From NCBI GenBank assembly GCA_030141605.1, contig JAQGDQ010000060.1, positions 62,001 through 126,000 of the forward strand: a stretch of 64,000 nucleotides of DNA, written 5' to 3'. How positions within the stretch are numbered: the first letter of the stretch is position 1; every line of letters begins with the position of its first letter. The notes beneath the pieces are model-generated. The model saw only the letters and a list, made by a program, of their open reading frames with translations. It made no database searches and was not told the origin of the DNA. This document shows positions 1 through 11,136 of this stretch, piece by piece. Made by a program: the position numbers and the translations under genes. Source of the stretch: Tubiluchus corallicola (lineage: Eukaryota > Priapulida > Priapulimorpha > Priapulimorphida > Tubiluchidae).

Positions 1-537
1 GATACATGGGGTGCGGAATTGCTTGTCAAAGCTAGGGTTGGTGCATTAGAAGTATTGGGAAATCCCTTGTATGCTTGAAAAGTAGATTACTGCATAGAAA
101 AAAAAACTTTGTAAATGTAGTAAAGATATTGAAACTGCAGAACACATAATATTAAGTTGCAAATTTTACACACAGATGAGAAACAAGGTCCCTTGGCAAG
201 AAGTAACTGATGAAGAATGCTTGAGATGGCTGTTATTTGGAGAGGGAAAAATTTATGCAGTCTGCCTACTGAGGGACATAATGGTCAAAAGAAGAAGCAT
301 AGTGAATGTATAACTTTACAGCTGAAAAGATAAAGAGTAATATATATTTAGCTGTGCATAACGGCAGTACAACATTTATAAACCCAAATTTGTTTTGTGT
401 TGTTGTAGCATAGAGCAAGCATATGAGTGCGCCTTCACGTTTTTGAGTAGAAATCAGCTTAGTAGTACAATATACATTGCTCCTCGCCCTGATATAAAAG
501 GGATTTAGGCACCGGACAGATGGATGGATGGATGATT
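1..537 (+). mobile_element. 3' end of a non-LTR retrotransposon (LINE), decayed
   Basis: Reading from about 110 to 310 gives a cysteine/histidine stretch of the type found at the C-terminus of LINE reverse transcriptases (ETAEHIILSC, then a W-x3-TDEECLRWLLFGEG stretch), ending in TAA near 310. Upstream codons (ELLVKARVGALEVLG) fit the segment just before that zinc-binding region but are interrupted by a stop and a frame change, so the copy is dead. It ends in a short GATG/GGAT repeat at about 519-535, typical of a LINE 3' tail. The clade (CR1/Jockey or similar) is not resolved. Confidence 0.7.
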
Positions 538-1318
538 AATAAGTTGGTAAGACATAAGACAACGGCAACTGTATTTCACGGCGTTGGACAAACAGTCAAT
601 ATCAAAATAATGAAGTGCAAAGATACGAAAGAAGTGAAACAGCGGTTTGCAAAATGCAAAGCACCACAGAACGACAAAACGTGAAAAAGGCTTTTATGAA
701 AAATTGCAATGGTCTGCGCCTCTCTGCTACTAATCTAGTATTTTCTACTGCTTTCTGTCTGCTGCACTACATTGCTGTAAAACAGGCACTCCATGTCACC
801 TTAAATTTAGTGAAAAGGCCTCGCCGGCAAACTTTAAAATTGTTTCTTGTAAGTTAGCCAAAGTCACAATATTTAAGTCAGACGACCTTTCAGTTTCTTT
901 CTGAAGATCAACAATTTTTGTGACCTTTCTGAATCTAACACGCAACTTCATTTAGTTAATCGAATAATTCACTAAAATTTAAAATTTGCAAAAATAACAA
1001 ATATCCTCGTGTAGAATGCAATCATAAATAAATTACACATTACACTAAATATTTCTTCGTAAAATACAGACACATTAGAGTGGAATACAGCATGCAAATT
1101 ATTATGCGCAAAATGCTTGCGCAGTGAACTGAAAATCAAAATTTTCGTTCATCAAACTAAATTAATATTTTATTATAAATGTAAGACAATTTTATTTAAA
1201 AAAATATAAGCTTGAAACATAAGGCAAACTGAAAACTAAATTTTAAATATAAATTTTCTAAATTGATTATTTTTTCTGTTTTTTTTTCAACTTTTTCTGA
1301 CAACACCTCACTAAAGTT
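538..1318. other. Intergenic, nothing recognised
   Basis: AT-rich sequence between the LINE tail and the putative promoter of the Brinker/CENPB gene. The only open frame of note (615-857) has no similarity I recognise. Confidence 0.5.
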
Positions 1319-1329
1319 AATATGGCGGC
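1319..1329 (+). promoter_or_regulatory. YY1-like core-promoter element
   Basis: AATATGGCGGC matches the animal YY1 consensus AANATGGCGGC exactly. In animal genes this element usually lies just downstream of the transcription start. A good splice donor (CAG|GTAAAA) follows at 1361, which suggests that this marks the first, untranslated exon of the downstream gene. Confidence 0.45.
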
Positions 1330-1360
1330 CACCACACAAGCAATTTTTTTCTTATTGCAG
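1319..1360 (+). other. Putative 5' untranslated exon of the Brinker/CENPB gene, with uORF
   Basis: The stretch from the YY1-like site to the donor at 1361 could be exon 1. If it is spliced to the acceptor that ends at 1877, the ATG inside the YY1 motif (1322) opens a 17-codon upstream reading frame that closes at TAG 1890-1892, before the main ATG at 1910. This is inference from motif and splice sites; the true 5' end is unknown. Confidence 0.35.
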
Positions 1361-1909
1361 GTAAAACAGAATTGCGCGTAATTATCATTGTTGTAGAGTA
1401 TAATTTTTACCATATGCTTATTCAAGATGTGGTATCTTACGTAAAATTTATGTAAAAATGAATATTTAAATTAAAAACTTTACATCTGTGAGAAAGTCTG
1501 TTTTCTTACCTTTGTTTCAATTTGCCTTATTTTCAAAATGGAGAATGCAATAAAATATTTTAACATTTCTGTGTTAATGAATAAGTTAATTGCATGTGCA
1601 TTGTTAAGAGACTTTTTCCGCCAAGTAAGGTGTATGCTACAAGTCTACTGTTTAGTCTCGTATAATAACCCCTATTAAGTATCAAGTATTATACGTTTTA
1701 TCAGAATAATTATTGAAAGCACAGCTAGGATTTGAGTTCCATTCGTGAAATCTAATTGCAGTATTATGCTATCAGTCACATGACTTTTCATTATATTTAT
1801 TCAGTGACTGAAGACAATTTAAGTTAATGAATTACCATCTTAATGCCCTGTTTTAATAACTTAATTTTACATTGCAGATTTTTTTAAATTAGTTACTGAA
1901 TTTACAAGT

Positions 1910-2816
1910 ATGGCATCTGGACGATTAGAAGTCAACCATCATGCTGCAACGACCTTACCAGATAATCAAGTGTTGCCTGGACAAGCATTTGGTCCAAATC
2001 ATTCAGACATACAGCCAGATGCTAATTCAGATGAGTTGCTAAATTCTGGTTCAGCATCAGAAAGTCTGCAAGAATCTGAGGCAAAGTGTACTGGCTCGTC
2101 AAGACGCAAACTAAAATGCCCTAGAAAGCTTATAACACGGTCTGCATTTTTGCGCGAACCGGAACAGTGCCAAATTAGCTCTAGCGAATCTCTGCAATCA
2201 TCTTATTTAGTGAGGAATATTCTAGATAATTATGAACAGTTGGAAATCGAGCCTGTCGGTGATAGTTTACAAAGCGATCAAGGATGTTCTGAAACGAATG
2301 GTAGAGATATTGATGCAGAGTTTGCCAATAGTATCAACACCGGTGAGATATCAATGGAGAATGAAACTGTTGTAAACTCTGATGATGAAGTGGTAATTCC
2401 AAAATATGAGCTCGGAAGGCGGTTCAACCTGCGAAAATCTTACAGCAGAGAAGAAAAGCTCCGGGCTATAGATTGGTATTTCCAAAATGGGCAGAACAAA
2501 TACAGGACATGCAAGCACTTCTCATTAAATACTCGCACACTTGGTAAGTGGATTGCTGCCGAGGAAAAGATTCGTCAAGGTGATACCACGCCTCACGATG
2601 AAGCTGAAGCTGCCGCTGCAGAACTGAAAAATCTTCACCAAGAGTTGTACAAGTTTTATAAGACAGAAATTGATCGACGAGAAGGCGACGAGTCGTGTTT
2701 AACGGACACGTGGTTGAAGGAAAAGTCGGAGACGCTGGCTCAGAAGCTATGTCCAGAACAGGATTTTCAGTTCAGTACGGATTGGTTAACAGAGTGGAGG
2801 CAGAGATACATAGAAG
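1910..2816 (+). CDS. Brinker/CENPB gene, coding exon 1 (module A)
   Basis: Codes residues 1-302 plus one base (phase 1), donor G|GTATTT at 2817. It holds an acidic, Ser-rich N-terminus, then BrkDBD A (about 174-222) and a CENPB-type HTH (about 240-302). Module A is the most divergent: it lacks the GRRPFW start of the second HTH that modules B and C share, and has an Ala/Glu-rich stretch in its place. Reading on past the donor hits TAA after two codons. Confidence 0.85.
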
Positions 2817-5800
2817 GTATTTAAAATTCTGTGTAAATCAGGCAGGTCACAAAAAATTGTTTCTGTCTTGCCTCATGAGCTCAAACAATGTCAGTAGAGA
2901 GACAGGAAATTTTTTTTTCAAACTTTGTGAATGTTTAAAGCTGAATGGTGGAATATTTGAAATCAGTTGAAAGCAAAGTTTGTTTATTTCCCACTGGTTA
3001 GCAGTAATGTTTTAAACACTTTCAATGCACGCTTTGTTTTTTAGTTTCGCATTACTAAATTGTCGTATAATTATCGATTATTGTATAGTCTCTTTTTTGT
3101 ATCATGAACACGCGTATGTATAAGCGGCAACACTACTCCGCCGTTAACAATTTGGCAAGAAATTTGGTACTTTTCAACCTCCAATACAATGAGCATCATA
3201 CAAAACGGCAACCCTGGCCGAGAGTTAGCCTTGGAAAAACATGGCCACGTCCTGCATTCCCCGAAAGAACGATGTTATAATAATTGTGTTTTACATTTTA
3301 AATTACAAAAATACGCTACAAAAAAATTGTAAAATTCCCAGCTGGGTGTACGATAAAAAAACAATCCGGGCGACTAGACAGAAACAGAAGTATTTTTATT
3401 GTCGATCTTAAAATGCAAATTATTTGTAAGGTGTAACTTTTATTTTCTGAGTGCAATAAAACTCTGTGAGCCAATGGAGGATTTTCAGAAAATTTCCATT
3501 TTTATTGATTCCTGCAAACTGACTAATTTGTTGCTTAAAGAAAACAGTTAATTCCTTCACTTTACTATATAACTGGCCATATTAAATTTATTGATTTTTT
3601 GGCCGACAATTGAGATTTTGGGTGTTTGTAGCGAGTATAGTGATGATGTAATTTTCAAACAATTACAGAGTGATTTTAAAGCAAAACCGCACCCGATCTT
3701 AAACTATAGGTAAAAACAGTCTTTGAAAAATATTGAAAGGAAACACTATTTTTTTCAAAAATGACTCAAGTGAAAGAACTATTGTCAGACAAACACATTT
3801 TCGCATTCGTGCGACTAGTTCTTTGCTGTTACATGCATTTTGCCATTTACTAGTTAGACGGACATTAGCACCATTGTATAAAAAACTGGTGCTGTACCTT
3901 TCAGTTCAGATGTGTTAGTTTGTGACGAACTACACATGTTCCACAGCTCATGTGTGAGCATAGCGGTAAATTTGAAATTTGAATTTTTGTCTTAAAACTT
4001 TTAGTACAACACACTGAATATCTTACAGTAGCACCGTACTTCAACTTTCGCTTTCGCATACACGTGCAACACGATCATGGAAATTTTTTGTTGGTGAAAA
4101 TTATGTTGGTTTTTGATGTCATCAATAGTTGGACTCACCTACCATTAATTAAGTTTTTAATCTATTATTTAATTATTAGAAACGCTTTTGCAGTATTGAT
4201 TGTGTTAAAATGTATACTTTTTATCGTACTTGAAAATGGTGTAGTATATGAAAAATCATCCTGTCTTCCTTTCATGATACGCAATCATATAGTTGAACAT
4301 CCAAGCTAATTATCATAATGTTACTAATTAGATGTTATTATGACTGTGAATGCCAGAATATAATAACCATCATCATCATAATATGTAGGAACTTTCACAA
4401 CTTCAAAGTCTGTTAACATTTTTTTTACCTTTTAGATGCAAAAGGCTTGGACCAGCAGCAAGCAATGTCGCCCGAACCGCCAGTCGAGCTAAAAATCCCT
4501 TCTGTTCCGTACTCCGGCTTCCGTAAACGGGGCCGCCCCAGAAAGAGCGACATGCAGCTCTTTGGATGTGAGACAGACGATCCTACGGTCAGCCACTGCA
4601 GCATACCGAGTGCTTTCGCCAGTCTTGATGAAGATAACGAGCTACGCCGCGAAGCCGAGAAGCTGGAAAAGGCTCTCTTTGGCCACGAAAAGAAGCTGAT
4701 AACTGAGTTCATGAAAGAATATCCCAACATTCCATCTTCTCATTCGGGAAGTCGACCATCAAGTCTGCATTCCAGCTTTCCAAATTCTAATTTTCCATTT
4801 GACCTATCATCGCTCTGGACAGAAAGTCTAAAATTTTCCGGTCGTAATGGTTTCTTGGGTGCGCCTGCGCTGACCGATCACCGTATCGAGCGACTTCTTC
4901 CAACTTCTAATTCGGGCAAGACGCCTCCATTGTCAAATGCTTCCTTATTGGCCAGTCTTAATCAATTTGTTCCTCCTGATACATCTCTGACTCAACCACA
5001 AATGTCTACCAGCTTAAAAACGTCTGATACACCTGCTTCAGACATTGATGGAGCATCTAAAACTGATGTTGGGTACGACGACATTCCGGCTAGGTACAGT
5101 ATCGGTCGAAGTCGCAACCATCGCAAATCATATACGAGGGAGGAAAAGTTGCGTGTTTTAGATTGGTACTATACGCACGGTGAGAATAAATATCGAACTT
5201 GTAAGGTTTTCAATTTGAACACTCGCATGCTTGGAAAATGGGTGAAAGCCGAAGGGAAAATACGCAGCAGTCGTCATGGCGCTATGAAGGTAACATCTAT
5301 TTTTTTGTTATTTCCTACTGAGGTATTTCGTAAATAGATAATGTTATGCAGTTATGCGGTGGGGTTCGTAGCCAGATCGTCTTGCGAAAATGGTAGCATC
5401 CTCAGAGCCATAGCCTTGAATCTTATGTTGAATATATTATGTTAAAATTGATACTTTTTATCGTACTTGAAAATGGTGTAATATATGAAATACGTGTATA
5501 TATATATATATGTATACATACTACATACATACGTACGTACGTACGTATGTACGTGTATCCAGAAACTGCCAGAATTAATTATAAGATTTATAATCTTACC
5601 TGTTTAGCTCCTACATCAAACTTCAGAAAGTCTTCACTGAAATTTTTTCATTAGTGCACTAATTTATAAAGTGTTCTGTTTGCCCGCCTCTTGTCTTCAT
5701 ATCTCATTCCGTTGGTTAGAGAAATTGTGTAACACATTTGCCTTCAGTGATACGTGCTTTTGTGCAGATTACTTACTGTTTCGTAGATTTATCATCCATA

Positions 5801-8800
5801 ACTACAGACATGATGTTTCGTGGATGATAATTTAGCTTTTATTTATTTTCTAATTTTCTTAATTTCTGAAGTGGTCTCCCACTTTTTTGTTATTATATTT
5901 CCAAGAACTTATTGTAACTTCTGTTGGTTTGTTATGCTACTTTACTGGCAAAATACCACAACATTTAGCTGCTGTAACGATACACCTAACTCAAGATAAG
6001 ATGCACGTCACAATACAGTTAGCGTTTGCAGGTTTTATGTAAAAACTAGATGAAGCCATTGATAATAAATGCTAAACATATTTTATCAATCAATACTTTT
6101 AGGATTTTTAACCGCCAAAATTACTCGATAAACTGTTTGATTTTATTTACTTGTGTAATGTGTAGGATATTGTTTCCATTGTAAGCCACCGGAAAAGCAA
6201 AACATTTCAATACTTTAAGTTTAAAAGTTGCTTGTGTTCTGAATTACATTTGCCATTTCACAAGTTTATATGTAAACAATGTAATTAACCTACTACACAT
6301 TAATTACCTTGCCGTTTCAACCACATTGGCTGCTAGCTTTGTCTGTGTTAAGTCAACTACTGCTCACTGCATGAATTGACAGGTATCTACAGTAAATTCT
6401 ACAGCTGCGGTTTGAATTACTTCAAATTGTTTTTATCAGCATAAGATGAAGCGTGTGCTAATTTGCTAAATATCATTGACTCAGGTTATCACAATACGGG
6501 TGCACTTTGGCGATATGCATATTGTAATGAAAGCTATCGTGATAAGCTATCAAAAGCTATACATGGGTGTATCGTTACAAGCCTATTAACATTATTGCGT
6601 GATTACGCTTAATACTTATAGTTTAATTCTCAGCTGCACTATGTATGTGAATAAGACTCAACTAAGTTTCAATTGAATCAGCACTTAACAACTGAACAAA
6701 TTTTAGGTTGGTAGCGGCAGGCGTCCATTTTGGCGTGACATGGAAGACGAGTTATACAGAATGTACCTGGCAAAAGTTGAAGAAGTTGGCCACGAGAGGG
6801 CAGTACCGCAAGCTTGGTTTCGCACAAAATCCGAAGAACTCATGCAACATTTACATCCCGAAGCGCAGTTCAAGTTTTCATACAACTGGCTGGAGGGATT
6901 CAAAACTCGCTATATAAGTAGGTGTAAATCTTTCGTTTTTTGGCTTTTTGATTTCAGTGGTGCGATTGCAAACCAAAACCGTCCACAAGTCGGCATAGTT
7001 AAAATTACGTGATGATGCGTCCAAGTAGAATACACCAAAAATTTTCTCAAATGTCGATTTTTCATGTTTTATAAAAATCAACGCTAAATATATTAGACTT
7101 CTATATTCTAGCATCAAATTATCAAGTTATTATCACAATTTATTTTATAACTCTTTACTTACTTTTCTGTCTAGAAACTAGTACTGCAATTGTAAAATTT
7201 TGTATTTTCAAACTTAGATAGTAGCTTGTGGAAGCAGTAGTTTTGCTTCGAGTTTTTTCTGGTGACAAGACCAGATCTTCATCAGGAAGATCCATCTACT
7301 GGATTTAAACATAACTTCCGTATGCTCTTATAAAGTCAATAGCAACCGCACTTTCATACGGTTACTAAGAATTTTGTAGAAACGCGACAAAAAACAATGG
7401 CTGACTTTTGAAATTTTCTCAGGACTGTTGTGTTTTTCACTGCATAACCTGCACCTCAACTTTAACGTGGATTATCTCGGCTTAGAAATAACATAGAGCG
7501 ATGAGCTTGGTATCAAAATGATCCTCATGAGATGGAGATTCAGGACATGTGAATAACTAGAAAAGCTTAATTGCCGACTTATAGAAGATTTTGCTGTGCA
7601 AGCACACAGTGTGCATTATCAATTGAACAAAAGCCTTTTTGTGAAGCAAATTTGAAACAGTAGTTATCAAGTTCGGGACAATAGTGCGTACAGACTTTAG
7701 ATTTTTACTTGATTTACAGTAGGCGCTGCTTAATAGACTCACTTTGGGACCGAAGTGTTTTGACCCAATTAACCGAATGAGCCTATTAACCGATGGGTGT
7801 AGTATTACTGGTATAGAAGTATGAGTCACCAGCTTACTAAGTGAATTAGCAATAAATTAAAAAGTATACTTTTTTGAATCACACAAGTCTGTTTATTTGC
7901 AAAAATTACAAAAATTCATTTAAAGTCGGCTGCTTCATTTTATCGTGAAGAAGTTCGCCCACAAAATTCTTAAAATGACAAAAACGTTGAAAATCTGTTT
8001 TTATGTGAAGCACAAATTCTCGTAAAATACTCAGTGCCTGGCGTGCTTAAACTATTGGTGGTGCCTGTGTTTCCCCGCAACTTCGTCTGTAATTTCGACT
8101 AAGTTCCTGCTTGCTGTAATTGTGACGTACTTACTGTATTGTACCTGCATCCCTGGCATAAACAGCAACATCTAACTGATTAAACTTTCTGGCAAAGACT
8201 ACCAGAGCTTCAAAAGCAAACCGCTGAACAAGTGATTAAATGTTTAGCTTCCAGGAATTCTTGGGTAACGAGGTTAATTGCAGTGGACCAGCGAGTCAAA
8301 GCAAACCATTAGGCTAGCATAATTAGGGTATGCTAAACGTTCCTGCTTACAAATAAAATGGTACTTAACATGATTGTTTCTATGTATATTATAGGACAAA
8401 AGCGAACTAAGATGATATAAAAATCGTAAAAGTTTATAAGTCACACGAAGTGTCTCATTGAAGCATGTGAAGGAAAAATATTGAGTCAATTATGCGGAAT
8501 TATTTGAGTCAATTACCGATAGCTTTTATGTATATTTGAATAGAAGCGGCCCGTTTCAGGCGTTTTTCAGTCAATTAAATGATGGATTCTATTAACCGTG
8601 AAGCTATTAAGCGGCACCTACTGTATAAATATATGTATAAACTATTACTTCATAAATGTAAATGCAATTCTTGTTCACTTTACTTGTAATTGATATACTT
8701 TGTGTTTATATATTGCAGAGAGAGCCATTGATCTTCTCCCAGACCCCCTACCCGCCGAGACGGAGGTTGGCTCCACCACATTGACCACGAGTGCCAGTAG

Positions 8801-9800
8801 CAGCTCCTCTTCTGCCAGCGAAGCTTTCACTAATCTGCCCCACGCCGCCACTCCGCAATCACCACAATCTTCTCACAGCAATTCATGCTCTCCGGCACCG
8901 CCAGACTGCAGCACCAGCGCACCGGGGACAGCTAGCACAGGTAGCCAAGCCAACCAGACTACAGGTAACAATATTAATCTGCCAACATTCCCTGGAGGTA
9001 TATTTAATTTTCCGGGTTTTGGTGGGTTTAACTCGCATTTCAACACGCTTTCCATGCTAATGTTAGCTAGCCAGTTAGGAGCAGTAAATTACGGGGCCAA
9101 TTTGAATGCACCAGGCCAAGTTTCAATGACCGGAATGCCGTCGTCGTCGTTTCCTCCGCCGTCTCTTGCTTTATTACCCGGCGTTGGCAATTTGGCAACA
9201 CCAGCCGGATCTGACAATCATGGAAATCAGTTTGGCTCAGATCAATTCAGTGCCAGGGCTTCCACTTCTAAAAGCTTACCAGTAAACTTGCCGCTTCCAG
9301 CGTCACTGAATGGGAGCGATGCACGCACAAACGACCAAACATCTGAGCCTGAAGGTAGCGGAACAGATGATGCACACATGGAGCAATTTGATGTCGGACA
9401 GCAGAAAGTTCATCGTAAATCGTACACTCGCGAAGAAAAGATCCAAGTTCTTGATTGGTTCCACAATAATGGCAGAAACAAGTACAAAACTAGTAAAATG
9501 TTCACAATGAATATCCGCACGCTGGCGAAATGGATAAGAGCAGAGGACAAGATCCGGCGGAGTCGCCAAGGCTCCATGAAATCCGGAAGTGGTCGTCGCC
9601 CGTTTTGGGCCGATATGGAGAACGAGTTACTGCGTGAGTATCGCAAGGAGGGCCAGCGCAGAGGGGGTGCTAAAAATATTCCACAAAACTGGTTTGAGAA
9701 GCGATCGGAGGAACTAATGAAACAAATGCACCCAGACCAGCAGTTTATATTCTCTGCACAGTGGTTAGAGCGTTTCAAGAAACGACATGCTTTGCCATGA
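1910..9800 (+). CDS. Triple-module Brinker/CENPB-type DNA-binding protein (4 coding exons, 1017 aa)
   Basis: Joining 1910-2816, 4436-5289, 6707-6917 and 8719-9800 gives 3054 nt, in frame from ATG to TGA. The protein has three repeats of one module: a Brinker-type homeodomain-like HTH (BrkDBD; RKSY[ST]REEK...NKY[RK]T...KW..AE.KIR) at residues about 174-222, 531-581 and 890-941, each followed by a CENPB/Tc5-type HTH (about 240-302, 588-657, 948-1015). Between modules lie Ser/Pro/Asn-rich linkers, and an AT-hook (KRGRPRK) at about 333-339. This is the N-terminal architecture of pogo/Tigger transposases and of vertebrate POGK, but no DDE catalytic domain follows: the protein stops right after the third module. 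By hand count module A and B BrkDBDs match at 35/48 positions, B and C at 30/48. A nuclear, sequence-specific DNA-binding role is inferred from the domains; target and pathway are unknown. The start is the first ATG after the acceptor at 1877. Confidence 0.85.
3690..4180 (+). repeat. Repeat family D, copy 1 (intronic)
   Basis: Similar over about 400-500 bp, in the same orientation, to 51730-52235. Shared blocks include GACATTAGCACC-like sequence at 3860, a TTTGAAATTTGAATTT block and CAGTAGCACCGTAC. It lies in intron 1 of the Brinker/CENPB gene; copy 2 lies in the NCOA6 5' intron. No TIR or coding sequence was seen. Confidence 0.6.
4436..5289 (+). CDS. Brinker/CENPB gene, coding exon 2 (AT-hook and BrkDBD B)
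   Basis: Acceptor TTTTAG ends at 4435; the split codon G|AT gives Asp303. It carries the AT-hook KRGRPRK (bases 4525-4545), a charged probably helical stretch (DEDNELRREAEKLEKALFG), a Ser-rich linker and BrkDBD B (residues about 531-581). Donor AAG|GTAACA at 5290, phase 0, splits module B between its two HTHs; modules A and C have no intron there. Confidence 0.85.
5500..5562. repeat. Microsatellite (TA/TACG/TATG)n
   Basis: Alternating purine-pyrimidine tract with TATATA, then TACATA, then repeated GTAC blocks, in intron 2 of the Brinker/CENPB gene. Confidence 0.8.
6707..6917 (+). CDS. Brinker/CENPB gene, coding exon 3 (CENPB-type HTH of module B)
   Basis: Acceptor TTTTAG ends at 6706. Codes GSGRRPFWRDMEDEL and onward to FKTRYI, a CENPB/Tc5-type HTH closely like the one in exon 4. 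The chosen donor, A|GTAGGT at 6918, leaves one base (phase 1), which agrees with exon 4 and with the end of module A. A competing donor, G|GTGTAA at 6922, leaves two bases and would break the frame. Confidence 0.8.
6958..7607. mobile_element. Repeat family A, copy 1 (non-autonomous DNA transposon)
   Basis: Ends are inverted: 5' TTGCAAACCAAAACCGTC...AAGTCGGCA, 3' TTGCCGACTTATAGAAGATTTTG...GCAAGCACAC. The body shares the ATCTACTGGATTTAAACATA block with copies at 19.1, 20.7 and 41.6 kb. About 650 bp, no coding capacity. The superfamily is not assigned. Confidence 0.7.
7717..8623. mobile_element. Pogo/Tigger-like MITE
   Basis: TA target duplications at 7715-7716 and 8624-8625 flank TIRs CAGTAGGCGCTGCTTAATAG and CTATTAAGCGGCACCTACTG. 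About 0.9 kb, with no intact transposase frame. Confidence 0.8.
8719..9800 (+). CDS. Brinker/CENPB gene, coding exon 4 (module C, stop)
   Basis: Acceptor TTGCAG ends at 8718; the split codon A|AG gives Lys658. A low-complexity Ser/Pro/Thr/Gly/Asn-rich linker of about 230 residues precedes module C, which is intronless here (BrkDBD about 890-941, CENPB-type HTH about 948-1015), then TGA at 9798-9800. Confidence 0.85.
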
Positions 9801-11136
9801 CCTGTTGTAAAAATATAGTTAACCTTGATTTTATAATAGTCGGTAAGTTATGTTGTTGGTTCAGTGTCGATCAACATTGTGACGTAGATCGACTAGGCTT
9901 CGTAACTAGAAAAAAGAGAAAGTTTTTATTGTTTGTCATAATTCAGTTGCCAAATTGCTACATTGATATTTTTAGTGTCTAGAAGCGTGGAACATTGATT
10001 ATCCAAGCTCAAACATCCCGAAAACTCCTGCCTAAAGGGCAAGCGCAAATGGTTTACATTATCTGCCATAAAGCTGGGCTGTTGATCAAAAGCCATAGTA
10101 CACTTTATGTGCAACAAACGTAATCTATGTACAAAGGTAGTTCTCTATGGTTTAAGTCTTGCCAGTTTTTTTTTTTTTTTGGTTTGAATAATCTTGTTTC
10201 CACTACACCAGAGTTTGAGCTTCAAATGCAAAATGAGCCAGACAGTCTGGCAGTCTACTTCATGAGCAAAACATTTGTTATATGGCACCTAGTGCAAGTA
10301 ATGTGGTATTGTCCCACTAAAAAGCTTAATAAAGCCAGAAACCAAGCAGCCATGCTTAAAACTGCACAGATTTTTCTATGTTTACCAGTCTTTCCATAGA
10401 AGTAACATATATTATAATTACGTCTGTGTTACTGCAATATTTTACAATGTGTATGCCTGTGACTCTGTGTATGTGTCGTATTAATGTTAGTCAGAACTTT
10501 TATATAGCCAACGTAAGCGCACATAATGTATAGAATCATGCATAATAATGTACAAAATACTCTTTGGTAATTATCGTTGTAACTAACGATGCCGTTTGTT
10601 TAACTGCAGCTGTTTTTGGATAGTGCAATTATTTCGGTCCGGTTTTTGCGTATAGATGTAATCTTTTTTCTAAACATTTGTTTATTTTTATTGGAGATAA
10701 AATCTCTCTACATTCGTGTTGTACGATAGAACATACAAGTATATGCATTATATAATGTATTATAAGCGATATGCAACGCTGTGCTATCAACCATATTTTA
10801 CACTTCCTCACACATCTCATGTCTCTAATGGTGCCTAACATGATCTTCCATTTGATTTGAGGTTGCAAACAACTGTATTATTACACATTTATTTATTGAT
10901 TTTTCTGTTGTGGCTCATTCCTATCACATTCATATTGCCGTTGATAGCATCTGAATATCGTATAATAGGTCATGCGAACCTAATAACAAGACTGTTTTGA
11001 ACAACTAACACTCGGAAGATATAAAACCTAAACATTTTTTTATGATAGGAAAAGAATTCTGCTTGTGTGATCATGTAAAGGTTTTGCCATAAATGATTTT
11101 TTGAAAACTTTCACAGAACTGGCCTAGTTATTGCTA
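9801..11136. other. 3' flank of the Brinker/CENPB gene
   Basis: Presumably holds the 3' UTR; an AATAAA hexamer lies at about 10329, but the cleavage site cannot be chosen. A T-run lies at about 10168. No further coding sequence was recognised. Confidence 0.4.

Noticed and set aside
9303-9778. Antisense ORFs over module C
   Set aside because: Sense frame encodes a recognisable BrkDBD and CENPB HTH; antisense translation has no similarity.
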